Positions 26,077 to 35,921 are shown, counted from the stretch's first letter. The stretch: 64,000 nt of DNA from Barnesiella sp. An22 (GCF_002159975.1 NZ_NFJR01000008.1:54832-118831), one strand, 5' to 3'. The notes: a model not told the origin generated them from the sequence alone. A program made the numbers and translations.

Positions 26077-27087
26077 ATGATTAGAGAAGTGAAATTTGAA
26101 AGTCAAGACCGTCGTATCAAGCAAATTCTTGCTGCCTTGAACGCCAACGGCATCAAAGATATTGAAGAGGCCAACGCCATCTGCGAATCTTACGGACTCG
26201 ATCCTTATAAAACTTGCGAGGAGACTCAACCTATCTGCTTCGAAAACGCCAAGTGGGCCTATGTAGTAGGTGCCGCCATCGCCTTGAAGAAAGGTTGCAA
26301 AAACGCCGCCGACGCTGCCGAAGCCATCGGTATCGGTCTGCAGTCGTTCTGTATCCCCGGTTCGGTAGCCGACGACCGTAAAGTAGGTCTCGGTCACGGT
26401 AACCTTGCTGCCCGTCTGCTCCGCGAAGAGACCAAATGCTTCGCCTTCCTGGCCGGTCACGAGTCGTTTGCCGCTGCCGAAGGTGCTATCAAAATTGCCG
26501 CCAAAGCCGACAAAGTACGTAAAGAGCCCCTCCGTTGCATCCTCAACGGTCTGGGTAAAGACGCTGCACAAATCATCTCGCGTATCAACGGTTTCACCTA
26601 CGTACAAACTCAGTTCGACTACTATACGGGCGAATTGAAAGTGGTTCGTGAAATCCCCTACTCCAAAGGCGAACGCGCCAAAGTAAAATGCTACGGTGCT
26701 GACGACGTACGCGAAGGTGTAGCCATCATGTGGCACGAAGGCGTAGACGTATCGATCACGGGTAACTCGACGAACCCCACGCGTTTCCAACACCCCGTAG
26801 CCGGTACGTACAAGAAAGAGTGCGTAGAGAGAGGCAAGAAATACTTCTCCGTTGCATCGGGTGGTGGTACGGGCCGTACCCTGCACCCCGACAACATGGC
26901 TGCCGGTCCCGCCTCTTACGGTATGACCGACACGATGGGTCGTATGCACAGCGACGCTCAGTTCGCCGGTTCTTCGTCGGTACCTGCCCACGTAGAGATG
27001 ATGGGCTTCCTCGGTATCGGTAACAACCCCATGGTAGGTTGCACCGTAGCTTGCGCCGTAGACGTAGCCCAAGCCCTGAACAAGTAA
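26077..27087 (+). CDS. GGGtGRT protein
   Basis: This 336-residue protein carries the diagnostic GGGTGRT string at residues 262-268. The name comes from this motif; the family occurs in Bacteroidetes and some other anaerobes and is often next to an IscU-like protein, as here. No enzymatic role is established. Conserved Cys residues are spread through the chain (for example near 31, 48 and 54), in keeping with an iron-sulfur or redox role. A Shine-Dalgarno-like AAGGAGGAAG precedes the ATG, unusual for this phylum. It shares a promoter with the upstream gene and ends at a strong terminator. Confidence 0.88.
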   Translation: MIREVKFESQDRRIKQILAALNANGIKDIEEANAICESYGLDPYKTCEETQPICFENAKWAYVVGAAIALKKGCKNAADAAEAIGIGLQSFCIPGSVADDRKVGLGHGNLAARLLREETKCFAFLAGHESFAAAEGAIKIAAKADKVRKEPLRCILNGLGKDAAQIISRINGFTYVQTQFDYYTGELKVVREIPYSKGERAKVKCYGADDVREGVAIMWHEGVDVSITGNSTNPTRFQHPVAGTYKKECVERGKKYFSVASGGGTGRTLHPDNMAAGPASYGMTDTMGRMHSDAQFAGSSSVPAHVEMMGFLGIGNNPMVGCTVACAVDVAQALNK

Positions 27088-27110
27088 TCGATAACACTAT
27101 CGATATGACA

Positions 27111-27146
27111 AACCCCTGCAACTCGTGCGAGTTGCAGGGGTTTTTG
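27111..27146 (+). terminator. Terminator of the GGGtGRT operon
   Basis: A perfect 14-bp stem (AACCCCTGCAACTC, loop GTGC) runs into TTTTTG. Confidence 0.95.
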
Positions 27147-27150
27147 TTTA

Positions 27151-27395
27151 TGACATACCGCAGCGTGACGGAGTGGACTAGTCATACCGCGCTCCGACGC
27201 GGTATCCAGGGATACCCGTTCATGTCATTTCGCGCTGTGACGCGGTATCCAGAAATACCGGCAAAGGCTGGTACCCGCAAGCGACACTTTACTGGACCCC
27301 GCATTGAGTGCGGGGTGACACGGTGTGCATTGGGAGTTGTGAGGAGTGTTGGAACATATCGTGCTACGGTGCGGTATCCAGGTCGTGCCGGCCGT
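27151..27395. repeat. REP-like palindrome cluster
   Basis: At least four palindromes of the window-wide family are present: GTCATACCGC...GCGGTATCCAGG at 27182, a GTCATTTCGC variant at about 27223, the inverted CTGGACCCCGC...GCGGGGTGAC at about 27292, and a diverged copy at about 27355. The remaining 27396-27591 stretch is the ferritin leader and shows no gene. Confidence 0.8.
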
Positions 27396-27591
27396 GGCCT
27401 GCCAAAATGTCCACGCCGGGAATCGGACAAGATGGCGCCGACGGCGAAAATACGGCATGAAAATGGGGACGGAGCGATACCGTGATACTGACAGTGGGGC
27501 ATATAGGCCGCCCGGTTGGCGGTTGGTACAATTTTTGTAGTACTCTCTGTGGTTTTGAGAACTGAATATTAAACTTAAAAAACATAGCATT

Positions 27592-28077
27592 ATGATCTCA
27601 CAGAAATTACAAGAAGCCATTAACGTACAGATTACGGCCGAGATGTGGTCGTCGAACCTTTATCTGTCGATGTCGTTCTATTTCAAGAAATTGGGATACG
27701 ACGGTTTTGCCAACTGGATGCGTAAACAATCGCAGGAAGAGTTGCAGCATGCTTACGATTTGGCCGACTATATGGCTAAACGTGGCGGTGTAGCTAAAGT
27801 GGATAAAATCGACGTAGTTCCTCAAGAGTGGGAAAACGTGCTCGATGCTTTCGAGAACGTATATCAACACGAGTGCCACGTATCTTCGTTGATCGACGAG
27901 TTGGTCAACGTAGCTTCGGCCGAGAAAGATAAAGCTACTCAAGACTTCCTCTGGGGGTATGTTCGCGAGCAGGTTGAAGAAGAGGCTACCGCTCTCAACA
28001 TCGTTGAGAAACTGAAACGCTGCAAAGACGAATCGGGTGTCCTCTTCCTGGACGACAAACTGGGCGAAAGAGAATAA
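27592..28077 (+). CDS. ftnA: Ferritin
   Basis: This 161-residue non-heme ferritin stores iron in a 24-subunit cytosolic cage. Ferroxidase ligands are visible: Glu17 in TAEMWSS, Glu50 and His53 in QEELQHAYD, a Glu near 94, and EQVEEE near 128-133. The length is typical of bacterial FtnA and no heme-ligand Met at the bacterioferritin position stands out. It is monocistronic, with a palindromic-repeat region before it and a terminator after. Confidence 0.95.
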   Translation: MISQKLQEAINVQITAEMWSSNLYLSMSFYFKKLGYDGFANWMRKQSQEELQHAYDLADYMAKRGGVAKVDKIDVVPQEWENVLDAFENVYQHECHVSSLIDELVNVASAEKDKATQDFLWGYVREQVEEEATALNIVEKLKRCKDESGVLFLDDKLGERE

Positions 28078-28120
28078 TCGATCGTTGAGTTAAAACCTCT
28101 GTTGTGATTGAAAAGAATTG

Positions 28121-28158
28121 CCCCGATAGAAACTCTGTTCCTGTCGGGGTATTTTTTT
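28121..28158 (+). terminator. Terminator after ferritin
   Basis: CCCCGATAG pairs with CTGTCGGGG (one wobble) and is followed by TATTTTTTT. Confidence 0.85.
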
Positions 28159-28180
28159 GTGTAATCGTAAAAACGCATGA

Positions 28181-28390
28181 ATGATGAGAAAGTTGCTGTG
28201 CCCGCAATGTAAGGTCTCGGCCCTGTATGTGAAGAACAGCGGGGGCGAACGGCGGTCGGTCTATGTGACGGACGATTATCGGGTGGTGCCTCGCAACGAG
28301 GGCGAGAGCCTCGAAGGGTTCGACCTCGAGACGGTCTATTGCATGGGCTGCTCGTGGAGCGGCTCGCCCCGCCGGCTGGTGCTGCGGTAG
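28181..28390 (+). CDS. Small zinc-ribbon protein of unknown function
   Basis: This 69-residue protein has CPQCK near the start and CMGCSW near residues 54-59, forming a likely single zinc ribbon. The middle segment is charged and beta-prone. Two adjacent ATG codons (28181, 28184) could both start it. No partner is evident. It lies between two strong terminators, so it needs its own promoter. Confidence 0.6.
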   Translation: MMRKLLCPQCKVSALYVKNSGGERRSVYVTDDYRVVPRNEGESLEGFDLETVYCMGCSWSGSPRRLVLR

Positions 28391-28412
28391 TGCCGACGGG
28401 TGAGGGTGCCGC

Positions 28413-28457
28413 AAAAAAATCCGGTTCTGCAGATGGTTGCAGGACCGGATTTTTTTA
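28413..28457. terminator. Bidirectional terminator
   Basis: AATCCGGTTCTGCA pairs with TGCAGGACCGGATT (one mismatch). Seven A residues flank the left side and seven T residues the right, so it can stop both the small zinc-ribbon gene and the converging M16 operon. Confidence 0.9.
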
Positions 28458-28473
28458 TGGGTCGGAGGTCGGG

Positions 28474-29796
28474 TTATCGGGGTAGCGACAACTCGGGAAT
28501 CTTCTCGCGGTCGCCGGCTACGGCTATGTAGAAGCGGTCGGGCTCCAGATAGCGGCGGGCCGCCTCGAGCAGGTCGTTGGCGGTGAGCCGGCGGATGGCC
28601 TCGTCTTGCCGGGCAAAGTAGTCGGTCGTGAGGGCGTTAGCCTTGAGCGACAGGTAGTAGTCGGCAATGGAGAAGGGCGAGTCGAGGGTGCGGGCCATGT
28701 CGCCGCGCAGGTAGTTCTTGACAACGGTCAGCTCGTCGGCGGGGATGGGTTCGTGGCGCAGCCGCTCGATTTCGGCAAAGACCTCGTCGATGAGGGGGCG
28801 GGTGAACTCGGTGCCGGTCTGGGTAGAGATGACCAGGTAGCTGCCGTATCGCATGGCGGCTACCGACGAGGAGATGCCGTAGGTGTAGCCCTTCTCCTCC
28901 CGGATGTTCGACATGAGGCGGCTGCCGAAGTATCCGCCCAGCGCGGTGCAGAGCAGCTTGAGGGCGAAGAAGTCGGGGTGGTCGCGATTGATGACCGGCA
29001 GTCCCAGCCTGATGCCTGATTGCAGGGCGTGCTCCTTGTGGGTGATGGCGATGTGCTGACTGGCCGGTTCTATGGGGTAGACGGGGTCGGGCGTCGGCTC
29101 GTCGGCGGGACCTTGCCACGTTTGGCCGAAGTGGTGCTCCAGGTTGTCGAGCAGGCGGTCGGTCACCTTGCCGGCGACGAAGATGTGGCATCGGTCGGGG
29201 CGGATGTGCTGGCGGTGGTAGGCCCGGAGGTCGTCCGTGACGATGCGCTCGAGGTGGGCGGGGGTGACGATGCGTCCGTAGGGGTGCTCGCTGCCGAAAA
29301 TCTGTGCCAGGAAGGTGTCGGAGGCCAGCGAGTCGACCTTCTCGTTCTGCACGAGCAGTTGCTGGATGCGTCGCTCCTTCAGCCGGTCGAACTCGGGCTG
29401 CGGGAAGTCGGGGCTGGTCACGATGTCGGCCAGCAGACCGATGCAGGTGTCGAGATGCCGGTTGAGGGTGTAGAGGGTCACATACTGGTAGTGGCTCGAT
29501 GTGGTGGTTTGCAGCCAGGCCCCGTGGTAGTCGAAGGCCTCGGCTATCGCTTCGGAGCTTTTGCCGGCAGCCCCCTCCTTGAGCATGAGCAGGGTGAGCG
29601 AGGCTGTGCCGGGCCGGATGTCGGCATAGTAGCCGCCGTCGAACATGAGGTCGACGCGGCATACCTCTTCGTCGCCCAGGTTGCAGGCTGTCACTTCGAT
29701 GCCGTTGGTCAGGCGATAGCGTTGGGGCTCGGGCAGGGCGAGCGGAGGGAATGCCCCCACAGGCGGAGGGGTTATGCGGTCGAGAGTCGTGGTCAT
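28474..29796 (-). CDS. M16 (insulinase) family protein lacking the zinc motif
   Basis: This 440-residue protein has the two-domain fold of M16 peptidases and a late landmark, [13 protein letters not shown]. The HxxEH zinc motif expected in the first 70 residues is replaced by a [12 protein letters not shown] stretch, so it should be catalytically inactive. It probably acts as the non-catalytic partner of an active M16 subunit, which is not in this window. The ATG at 29796 overlaps the kdsB stop in ATGA. A longer upstream in-frame extension runs through kdsB in another frame and is rejected. Confidence 0.85.
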   Translation of the reverse strand: MTTTLDRITPPPVGAFPPLALPEPQRYRLTNGIEVTACNLGDEEVCRVDLMFDGGYYADIRPGTASLTLLMLKEGAAGKSSEAIAEAFDYHGAWLQTTTSSHYQYVTLYTLNRHLDTCIGLLADIVTSPDFPQPEFDRLKERRIQQLLVQNEKVDSLASDTFLAQIFGSEHPYGRIVTPAHLERIVTDDLRAYHRQHIRPDRCHIFVAGKVTDRLLDNLEHHFGQTWQGPADEPTPDPVYPIEPASQHIAITHKEHALQSGIRLGLPVINRDHPDFFALKLLCTALGGYFGSRLMSNIREEKGYTYGISSSVAAMRYGSYLVISTQTGTEFTRPLIDEVFAEIERLRHEPIPADELTVVKNYLRGDMARTLDSPFSIADYYLSLKANALTTDYFARQDEAIRRLTANDLLEAARRYLEPDRFYIAVAGDREKIPELSLPR

Positions 29797-30536
29797 GGCA
29801 GTAATGTGATAGCTTTTTCCAGGTCGGCCGGGGTGTCGATGCCGATAGTCTCCTGGGTGGTGATACCTACCTTGATGGTGTAGCCGTTTTGCAGCCAGCG
29901 CAGCTGCTCGAGCGATTCGGCCAGTTCGAGCGACGACTGGGGCAGGCAGGTGATTTGGCCCAGCACGTCGGCCCGGTAGCCATACATGCCTATGTGTTTG
30001 TAATAGGTGTGGCGGGCCAGCCATTCGGCCGGTTCCACACCTCGCAGGTAGGGGATAACCGAGCGGCTGAAGTAGAGGGCCTCGTGCCGCTCGTTCAGCA
30101 CCACTTTGGGCGAGTTGGGGTTGGCCAGCGCTTCGTATCCCTCGGACGCCTCGAAGGGCCGCACGAGGGTGGCAATCTGGATTTGGGGCGAGTCGAAGCA
30201 GGCGATGAGGCTCTCGATCTGCTCGGGTTTGATGAAGGGCTCGTCGCCCTGGATGTTGATGACTACATCTTCGTGACCGCCCAGCGTGCGGTAGGCCTCG
30301 AAGCAACGGTCGGTGCCGCTGCGGTGCTGGGCCGAGGTCATCACCACCTCTCCGCCGAACGACTGTACGGCGTTGAAGATGCGGTCGTCGTCGGTGGCCA
30401 CACACACGTGGTCGAGCACTTTGCGGGCCTGTTCGTATACCCGCTGAATCATGTATTTCCCTTTCATGTCGGCCAGCGGTTTCCCGGGGAATCGGGTCGA
30501 TGCGTAGCGGGCCGGAATGATGCCTATGAATTTCAT
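29793..30536 (-). CDS. kdsB: 3-deoxy-manno-octulosonate cytidylyltransferase
   Basis: KdsB activates KDO with CTP to give CMP-KDO for lipid A-core assembly. The 247-residue protein starts [20 protein letters not shown], the nucleotide-binding signature, followed by [10 protein letters not shown] and [11 protein letters not shown]. The length is normal. It follows the NfeD-type protease gene by 38 bases and overlaps the M16 homologue by four. Confidence 0.96.
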   Translation of the reverse strand: MKFIGIIPARYASTRFPGKPLADMKGKYMIQRVYEQARKVLDHVCVATDDDRIFNAVQSFGGEVVMTSAQHRSGTDRCFEAYRTLGGHEDVVINIQGDEPFIKPEQIESLIACFDSPQIQIATLVRPFEASEGYEALANPNSPKVVLNERHEALYFSRSVIPYLRGVEPAEWLARHTYYKHIGMYGYRADVLGQITCLPQSSLELAESLEQLRWLQNGYTIKVGITTQETIGIDTPADLEKAITLLP

Positions 30537-30574
30537 ATCGGTAGTTGTTTTTATAGCGTTGTTGATTTCTCTTT

Positions 30575-31939
30575 TTATTTTACCTCAACCACATAGAGTT
30601 GAGCGTTCTCATACTTGACCACCCGCACGGTAGCTCCCTGCTCGATATAGCCGTGCAGGGCTACGGCGTCGAACTGGGTGCCGTCGATGACCACTTTGCC
30701 GGAGGGGCGCAGGATGGTAGCCGCCTCGCCCGTCTGGCCGATGTACTGTTGCAGTTCGGGCGGTACACCTATGTAGCCCTCGTCCTTATCCTGAGCCGAG
30801 TTCAGGGCCAGCCGGCCGATGGGGCCTTTGCTCGTGAGCTTTTTGAAGAAGAGGAGCAGCAACACGAAATAGATGATGAAGCCTGCGGAGACGGTGATGA
30901 GCCCGCGGCCTATCTCCCGGCCCGGGACGAACTCGAAGTCGAAGTTGACGTTCCCCACCAGTGCCAGCACGAGGGCTGCGAATATGAGTGTGAAACCCGA
31001 GATGCCGGCGATGCCGAAGCCCGGGATGACAAATATCTCGAAGATGAGCAGGATGACGCCCACGACGAAGATGAGAATCTCCCAGTTGGCTGCCAGTCCG
31101 TCGAGGTAGAGCGGGGCGAAGTAGAGTACGGCGGCGGTGCAGGCCACGGCAGCAGGCAGCCCTACGCCCGGGGTCTTCAGCTCCATGAAGATGCCGCCGA
31201 AGATGAGGGTGACCAGGATGGCCTGCAGCGCGGGGTTGGTGAGAAAGCCGGCAATCTCGTCGAAGAGCGAGGGCTCGAATTGCTCCAGTGTGTAGCGGTC
31301 GCGGTGCAGCTGTTGGGCGATGAGTTCGTCGACGCTTTCGACCGTCCCTTCGCAGTAGCGTTGGGCTATCGCCTCGCTGGCCGTGAGGGTGAGCACCTTG
31401 CCCGAGTCGCACAGGTGAGGCACCACGATGCGTTCGTCGACCATCGCCTCGGCAATGAGCGGATTGCGCCGCCAGTTGCCGGTCGAGTCTTTGCCATGCG
31501 CCTCGGCCGTGGCGCGCATGGTAGCGCGCATGTACGACTGGTATTTGTCGGGCATGGCGGCCCCCGTCTCGTTCACCACCGTGGCGGCCCCCATGCTGGC
31601 GCTGGAGCGCATGTAGATGCTGTCGCAGGCAATGGCGATGAGGGCTCCGGCCGATGCGGCGTTGTTGTCGACAAAGGCATAGACGGGCAGGGGACAGTTG
31701 AGGATGGCGGTGCGCATGGAGTCGGCATGTACGACGGTCCCGCCGTAGGTATTGAGCCTGAGAACGACGGCTTTGGCACCCTTTTCTTGCGCCTGGTGCA
31801 GACCGGTACGCAGGTATCGCCAGGTAGTGCTGCCAATCTCTTTATCTATATCTATCTGATATATAGTATCTTGTGCGCTCGCCGCAAAGAGATTAAGAAA
31901 GAATAAGATAAAAAAAATATTTTTGTGAAACTTTTTCAT
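30575..31939 (-). CDS. NfeD-type membrane-bound ClpP-class serine protease
   Basis: This 454-residue protein has a signal peptide, an N-terminal ClpP-like protease domain (about 25-235), four or so TM helices (about 240-370) and a C-terminal NfeD OB-fold (about 385-454). The Ser/Lys dyad is visible: Ser96 in NNAASAGAL and Lys132 in [19 protein letters not shown] (63-72) forms the oxyanion loop. Archaeal homologues cleave stomatin; no stomatin gene is in this window. Confidence 0.9.
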   Translation of the reverse strand: MKKFHKNIFFILFFLNLFAASAQDTIYQIDIDKEIGSTTWRYLRTGLHQAQEKGAKAVVLRLNTYGGTVVHADSMRTAILNCPLPVYAFVDNNAASAGALIAIACDSIYMRSSASMGAATVVNETGAAMPDKYQSYMRATMRATAEAHGKDSTGNWRRNPLIAEAMVDERIVVPHLCDSGKVLTLTASEAIAQRYCEGTVESVDELIAQQLHRDRYTLEQFEPSLFDEIAGFLTNPALQAILVTLIFGGIFMELKTPGVGLPAAVACTAAVLYFAPLYLDGLAANWEILIFVVGVILLIFEIFVIPGFGIAGISGFTLIFAALVLALVGNVNFDFEFVPGREIGRGLITVSAGFIIYFVLLLLFFKKLTSKGPIGRLALNSAQDKDEGYIGVPPELQQYIGQTGEAATILRPSGKVVIDGTQFDAVALHGYIEQGATVRVVKYENAQLYVVEVK

Positions 31940-32068
31940 ACGCGAAAGTGTTTATTGTCAGGAAACAAAATAAAAAGAGATAATAAACATGTTACAAAGT
32001 AAATAAAAAAATAATCAGAACCGATATTGTTGTGTTGTATTTTGCGAAAATAGATCTTTTTGAGCTCC

Positions 32069-32094
32069 CCTCGAGATTGTAGCAGGTCTCGAGG
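32069..32094. promoter_or_regulatory. Palindrome in the sigma-factor leader region
   Basis: CCTCGAGA (32069-32076) pairs with TCTCGAGG (32087-32094). It lies in the 288-base gap between the divergent NfeD and sigma genes, 134 bases before the sigma ATG. The rest of the gap is AT-rich with no convincing gene. Confidence 0.4.
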
Positions 32095-32227
32095 ATGTTT
32101 TGGGAGAATGTTGGGATTTCAGACAGTAGTAGTTGATAGTGAATTTTCGGTGCATTTTCGTAATACAGAGTAGTAGTGAAAAGAGACAAAACACAAATTA
32201 CAAAAATCATCAGAAAAATTATCAAAT

Positions 32228-32731
32228 ATGAGCTCTCTAAAATTTCAGGACCGATTGCTCGATCTGCAAGACAATCTGTTGAATTTTGCCTACATGCTTA
32301 CGGCTAACCGGGAAGAGGCAAAGGATTTGCTCCAGGACACTACGCTCAAAGCCCTTGACAACGAGGATAAATATATCGACAATGTCAATTTCAAAGGGTG
32401 GGTGTTTACCATCATGCGGAATATCTTTATCAACAACTACCGCCGGGTGGTACGCAACCAGACGATTATCGACCAGACCGAAGATCTGTACCATTTGAAT
32501 TTGCCTCAGGATTCGGGTTTCACTTCGCCCGAGGGGTCGTATACCGTGAAAGAGATTACCAAAGCCATCAACAGTTTCGGCGAGGAGTATCGTGTGCCTT
32601 TTGCCATGCACGTGGCGGGGTACAAGTACCACGAGATAGCCGAGAAGATGGACCTGCCGCTGGGTACGGTCAAGAGCCGTATCTTTTTTGCCCGGCAGCG
32701 GTTGCAAGAGATATTGAAAGATTATAAATAG
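32228..32731 (+). CDS. ECF-type RNA polymerase sigma factor
   Basis: This 167-residue sigma-70 family member has region 2 (NLLNFAYMLTANREEAKDLLQD through FKGWVFTIMRNIFINNYR) and region 4 (HEIAEKMDLPLGTVKSRIFF). No anti-sigma gene lies next to it; a sugar transferase converges on it. It belongs to the group of compact Bacteroidetes ECF sigma factors without an adjacent FecR, so the input signal cannot be read. The terminator after it overlaps the end of the converging gene. Confidence 0.92.
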   Translation: MSSLKFQDRLLDLQDNLLNFAYMLTANREEAKDLLQDTTLKALDNEDKYIDNVNFKGWVFTIMRNIFINNYRRVVRNQTIIDQTEDLYHLNLPQDSGFTSPEGSYTVKEITKAINSFGEEYRVPFAMHVAGYKYHEIAEKMDLPLGTVKSRIFFARQRLQEILKDYK

Positions 32732-32778
32732 CTACTGTATGGTGTTATGGGTCCAGGGAGGATTTACCTGTCCGGAAG

Positions 32779-32818
32779 ACGCTCTGATAGCCGTTGTCGG
32801 TTGTTCAGAGCGTTTTTT
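32779..32818 (+). terminator. Terminator of sigma-factor gene
   Basis: ACGCTCTGA (32779-32787) pairs with TCAGAGCGT (32805-32813), followed by T residues. Its right arm includes the last codons and stop of the converging glycosyltransferase gene. Confidence 0.8.
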
Positions 32819-33950
32819 CTGTGAGTAGTCGGGTGAGCCGGGCAATGTTGCGGGCGCTGTCGTATGGCTCGAGCAGGCGGATGCGCCGCTCGCGGGCCTG
32901 GTGGTCGAAGGGGCTCTTCAGTACCGTGGCTACGGCATGGCTCAAGGCCTGCGGGGTGTCGGCTACGAGGCAGGCCCGGTCGAGACCCGTGCCGACGAGC
33001 ATCTTGCTGTTGACAATGCAGTGGCCCCCCGTGTAGAGGGCGTGGAGCAGTTTCAGCTTCAGGCCCGTGGGCTGGAAGGTGATGAGTACGTTGGCGGCCG
33101 CCTCGCCGATGAGGCGCTCCATCTCCTCGTCCGAGGGGTTGGCCACGAGCCGGGCTCCCGGGGTGGCGGCAATCTGGCGGGCCAGCCGGTCGGCGGGGTT
33201 CTTCCCGGCAAATACCCACGATGTGCCCGGGGTGGAGGGGACCACCTGTTGCAGCAGGTATTGGGCCGCTTCGATGTTCTCTTCGACCGAGAGGTTGCCG
33301 TGGTAGAGCATGTAGTCGCCTTTGGGCGAGAGGGGGGCCACCCGGTCGTGGGCCTGGAAGGCGGGCAGCCACAGCGTGGCGACTTGCGGATACTTCGAGG
33401 CGAAGTAGCAACGGTCGCTCTCGGTGATGGCCAGGATGGCGTCGGCGTGGGCGAGTATAGCCTCGTAGCGTTTCAGCCGGGTGGCCTCTATCCGGTAGTA
33501 GAGGCGGTGCCAGCCGGTGGCCTTGCGGGCCAGCCCGTCGTAGTATTCGTGTTCGACGTTGTGCATGCGCACCAGTTTGCAGCGGCTGGTCAGGCGAGGG
33601 TCGGCCAGGTGGGCGCAGCAGTGTATCCCCTCGAAGAGGATGGGGGCATCGTCGGCCAGCAGGTCGGTGAGCAGTTGCGACGACTGTCGGCTCGAGACGA
33701 TGTAGGGGTCGACCGAGAACTGACGAGTAAACGAGCGGTTGCGCGGGTAGTAATAGACACGGTCGGCCACCTGGTCGAGCTGGGGTGCCTGCTGCCGGTC
33801 GTACTGGTAGGTATGCAGCAGCACTTCGTAGCCGGCGCTTTTGAGAGCCCGCAGCTTGTAGTAGATGTCGATTACACCTCCGTAATCGGGGGGAAAGGGC
33901 ACCTGCAGCGATACCACATGAATGCGCAGAGGAGGCGACGACAACGGCAT
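32805..33950 (-). CDS. GT4-like glycosyltransferase
   Basis: This 381-residue cytosolic protein has the GT-B plan: an N-terminal acceptor domain starting HVVSLQVPFPPDYGG and a C-terminal nucleotide-sugar domain with YMLYHGNLSVEENIEAA and a TGLKLKLLHALYTGGHCI segment where the conserved Glu region of GT4 enzymes lies. It most likely builds a cell-surface glycan. Donor and acceptor are unknown. It lies 7 bases after an outer-membrane protein gene on the same strand. Confidence 0.82.
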   Translation of the reverse strand: MPLSSPPLRIHVVSLQVPFPPDYGGVIDIYYKLRALKSAGYEVLLHTYQYDRQQAPQLDQVADRVYYYPRNRSFTRQFSVDPYIVSSRQSSQLLTDLLADDAPILFEGIHCCAHLADPRLTSRCKLVRMHNVEHEYYDGLARKATGWHRLYYRIEATRLKRYEAILAHADAILAITESDRCYFASKYPQVATLWLPAFQAHDRVAPLSPKGDYMLYHGNLSVEENIEAAQYLLQQVVPSTPGTSWVFAGKNPADRLARQIAATPGARLVANPSDEEMERLIGEAAANVLITFQPTGLKLKLLHALYTGGHCIVNSKMLVGTGLDRACLVADTPQALSHAVATVLKSPFDHQARERRIRLLEPYDSARNIARLTRLLTEKTL

Positions 33951-33957
33951 GGAAAAA

Positions 33958-34452
33958 TCAGAATTTATACCCCAGACCGATGGATATGTTGGCCTGGTGG
34001 AACCGGTCGATAAAGATGTATTTACCCTCGATGTGGAGGTCGAGCCGTTGCGAAAGATTCATCTCGAAGCCGGCACCGGCATTGATGCCGAATTTGTTGA
34101 TGGTGTTGGACAGTTCCTTGTCGGTCTGCAGGCCGCTGCCCCGCCAGCTCTGGAAGGTGATACCGGCCAGCGGGTAGAACGAGAAGCGTCCGGCGAAGGG
34201 TACCAGGTAGTGAACGTCGCCATTGATCTCGAGGTTGTTGCGCTTGTGGTTCGAAAAGGTATAGTTGACCGAAGGGGCTACCCGCCAGTTCCTGGCAATG
34301 GGCAGGTGGAGGAAGATACCCCCTTGAGCATTTTCGCTTTCGAACAGGTATCCGGCAGACACACCCAGGCTTTTGGTGTTGTAGGATTGGGCCTGGGCAC
34401 CCGCTATGGAGAGCAGCATGACTGCCGCTAAAAGTCCTATTATTTTTTTCAT
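33958..34452 (-). CDS. Small outer-membrane beta-barrel protein
   Basis: This 164-residue protein has a signal peptide (MKKIIGLLAAVMLLSIAGAQAQ) and alternating amphipathic strands. It ends with a terminal aromatic strand (ANISIGLGYKF), as expected for an eight-stranded OmpX/OmpW-type barrel. The ATG at 34452 is preferred over an in-frame ATG 21 bases upstream because it starts the signal peptide. A minus-strand TATATTTG element at 34471-34478 is the likely -7 box. Confidence 0.85.
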   Translation of the reverse strand: MKKIIGLLAAVMLLSIAGAQAQSYNTKSLGVSAGYLFESENAQGGIFLHLPIARNWRVAPSVNYTFSNHKRNNLEINGDVHYLVPFAGRFSFYPLAGITFQSWRGSGLQTDKELSNTINKFGINAGAGFEMNLSQRLDLHIEGKYIFIDRFHQANISIGLGYKF

Positions 34453-34470
34453 CTTCAAAAGTTTGAGCAA

Positions 34471-34478
34471 CAAATATA
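34471..34478 (-). promoter_or_regulatory. -7 element of the OMP-glycosyltransferase operon
   Basis: The minus strand reads TATATTTG, 18 bases upstream of the ATG at 34452. Confidence 0.55.
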
Positions 34479-34651
34479 CGGTATCTTTCCGGGAATATGA
34501 GCACCGGAAAGGAGAGAATAGGGTTAAATAAAAAAAATTTTTTCACGCATTCTCGCGGGGGACGACGGGGCGGGAGGTCTGGATGAAGGGGCAACCTTGA
34601 AAAAAGGTTAATAACCGGGTTGTCGGTGTAGAGATGTGGCTACATTCTTGG

Positions 34652-34659
34652 TAATTTTG
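34652..34659 (+). promoter_or_regulatory. -7 element of the MFS exporter gene
   Basis: TAATTTTG matches TAnnTTTG 24 bases upstream of the ATG at 34683. Confidence 0.55.
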
Positions 34660-34682
34660 TCACGGTTTTTAAAGGTAAAGTT

Positions 34683-35921
34683 ATGAAAGGTAAAAATACA
34701 GGCCCCTTTTTATTTGTACTGTTAGGGGCATTGACGGCCTTCGGTCCCTTTGTGACCGACATGTATCTGCCCAGTTTGCCGTCGATGGTGGGCTATTTCA
34801 ACACGCAGGCTTCGATGGTTCAGTTGGGCCTCACGTCGAGTATGATCGGGTTGGCTTTGGGCCAACTCTTTTTCGGTCCGTTGAGCGACCGCTACGGCCG
34901 TCGCTCGCCGCTGCTGGCCGCCATGGCACTCTTTATCGTGTCGACGGTGTGCTGTCTGCTATCGACCTCGATCGAGAGCTTCATCTTCTTCCGTCTGATA
35001 CAGGGTGTGGCCGGAGCCGGCGGTATCGTGGTGTCGCGCTCCATTGCTACCGACCTCTTTACGGGTAAGGATCTGGCCAAGGCGATGGCCATCATCGGAG
35101 CCATCAACGGGGTAGCACCTGTCGCTTCGCCGGTGTTGGGCGGATTCCTTACCGATTCGATCGGGTGGAAGGGTATCTTCATGGTGCTCCTGGTTATCGG
35201 CTTTTTGCTGTTGCTGGGTAACCTCTATTTCAAGGAGTCGCTGCCGGTCGACCTCCGCAAGCGGGGCAGCGTGAAGGGGTTGCTGACCACCTTCGGGACG
35301 GTGCTGCGCAACCGGCGGTATCTCTACTATGTGCTGCAGATGGGCTTTGCCATGGGTGTGCTCTTCGCCAATATCTCCTCTTCGCCCTTCATCATGCAGC
35401 AGCACTACGGCTTTTCGGCTTTCGAGTTCAGCCTCTTTTTCGGCATCAATGCCCTGGCTATCGGGGTGGCTGCCGGGCTGTCGGTGAAATTCAGCAATCC
35501 CGAGCACGCCATGTTTGTCGGGTGTGTGGGCATGACTCTGTTGTCGGCCATCGAGTTTGCGGCCCTTGGCCTGGGGTGCAGCTTTGCGGTGTATGAGGCA
35601 TTGCTCTTCCTGCTGCTCTTTGCGCTGGGACTCACCTTCACGGCCAGCACGACGCTGGCCATGGATTGCGAGCGGGCCAACTCGGGCACGGCTTCGGCCC
35701 TCTTCGGGGCTGCCGGGTTCGCTTTCGGCGGCATCGTCTCGCCCCTGGTAGGGTTGGGCGACATTCTCACGACCACGGGGCTCATCTTCTTCGTCTGCTC
35801 GCTCTGTTCGCTGGGCTTTGCCGTGTTGGCCTTGCGCCAGACCCACACGGGGCTGTGGCACAGCTTCAAAGTCCGGTTGATTCCGGTTGTGCGGCTGGAT
35901 TTCCTGCGCCGTTCGAAGTAG
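34683..35921 (+). CDS. Bcr/CflA-family MFS drug exporter
   Basis: This 412-residue inner-membrane transporter has 12 predicted helices. FVTDMYLPSLPSM in helix 1 is the Bcr/CflA signature, GPLSDRYGRRSP is MFS motif A, and RLIQGVAGAGG with APVASPVLGG are the antiporter motifs B and C. Family members export drugs such as bicyclomycin, chloramphenicol or sulfonamides by proton antiport; the substrate here is unknown. Confidence 0.9.
   Translation: MKGKNTGPFLFVLLGALTAFGPFVTDMYLPSLPSMVGYFNTQASMVQLGLTSSMIGLALGQLFFGPLSDRYGRRSPLLAAMALFIVSTVCCLLSTSIESFIFFRLIQGVAGAGGIVVSRSIATDLFTGKDLAKAMAIIGAINGVAPVASPVLGGFLTDSIGWKGIFMVLLVIGFLLLLGNLYFKESLPVDLRKRGSVKGLLTTFGTVLRNRRYLYYVLQMGFAMGVLFANISSSPFIMQQHYGFSAFEFSLFFGINALAIGVAAGLSVKFSNPEHAMFVGCVGMTLLSAIEFAALGLGCSFAVYEALLFLLLFALGLTFTASTTLAMDCERANSGTASALFGAAGFAFGGIVSPLVGLGDILTTTGLIFFVCSLCSLGFAVLALRQTHTGLWHSFKVRLIPVVRLDFLRRSK

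Noticed and set aside
31992..32225. A 77-codon minus-strand open frame between the NfeD and sigma genes
   Set aside because: It lies in an AT-rich promoter region, and its hydrophobic start is a by-product of T-rich DNA on that strand.
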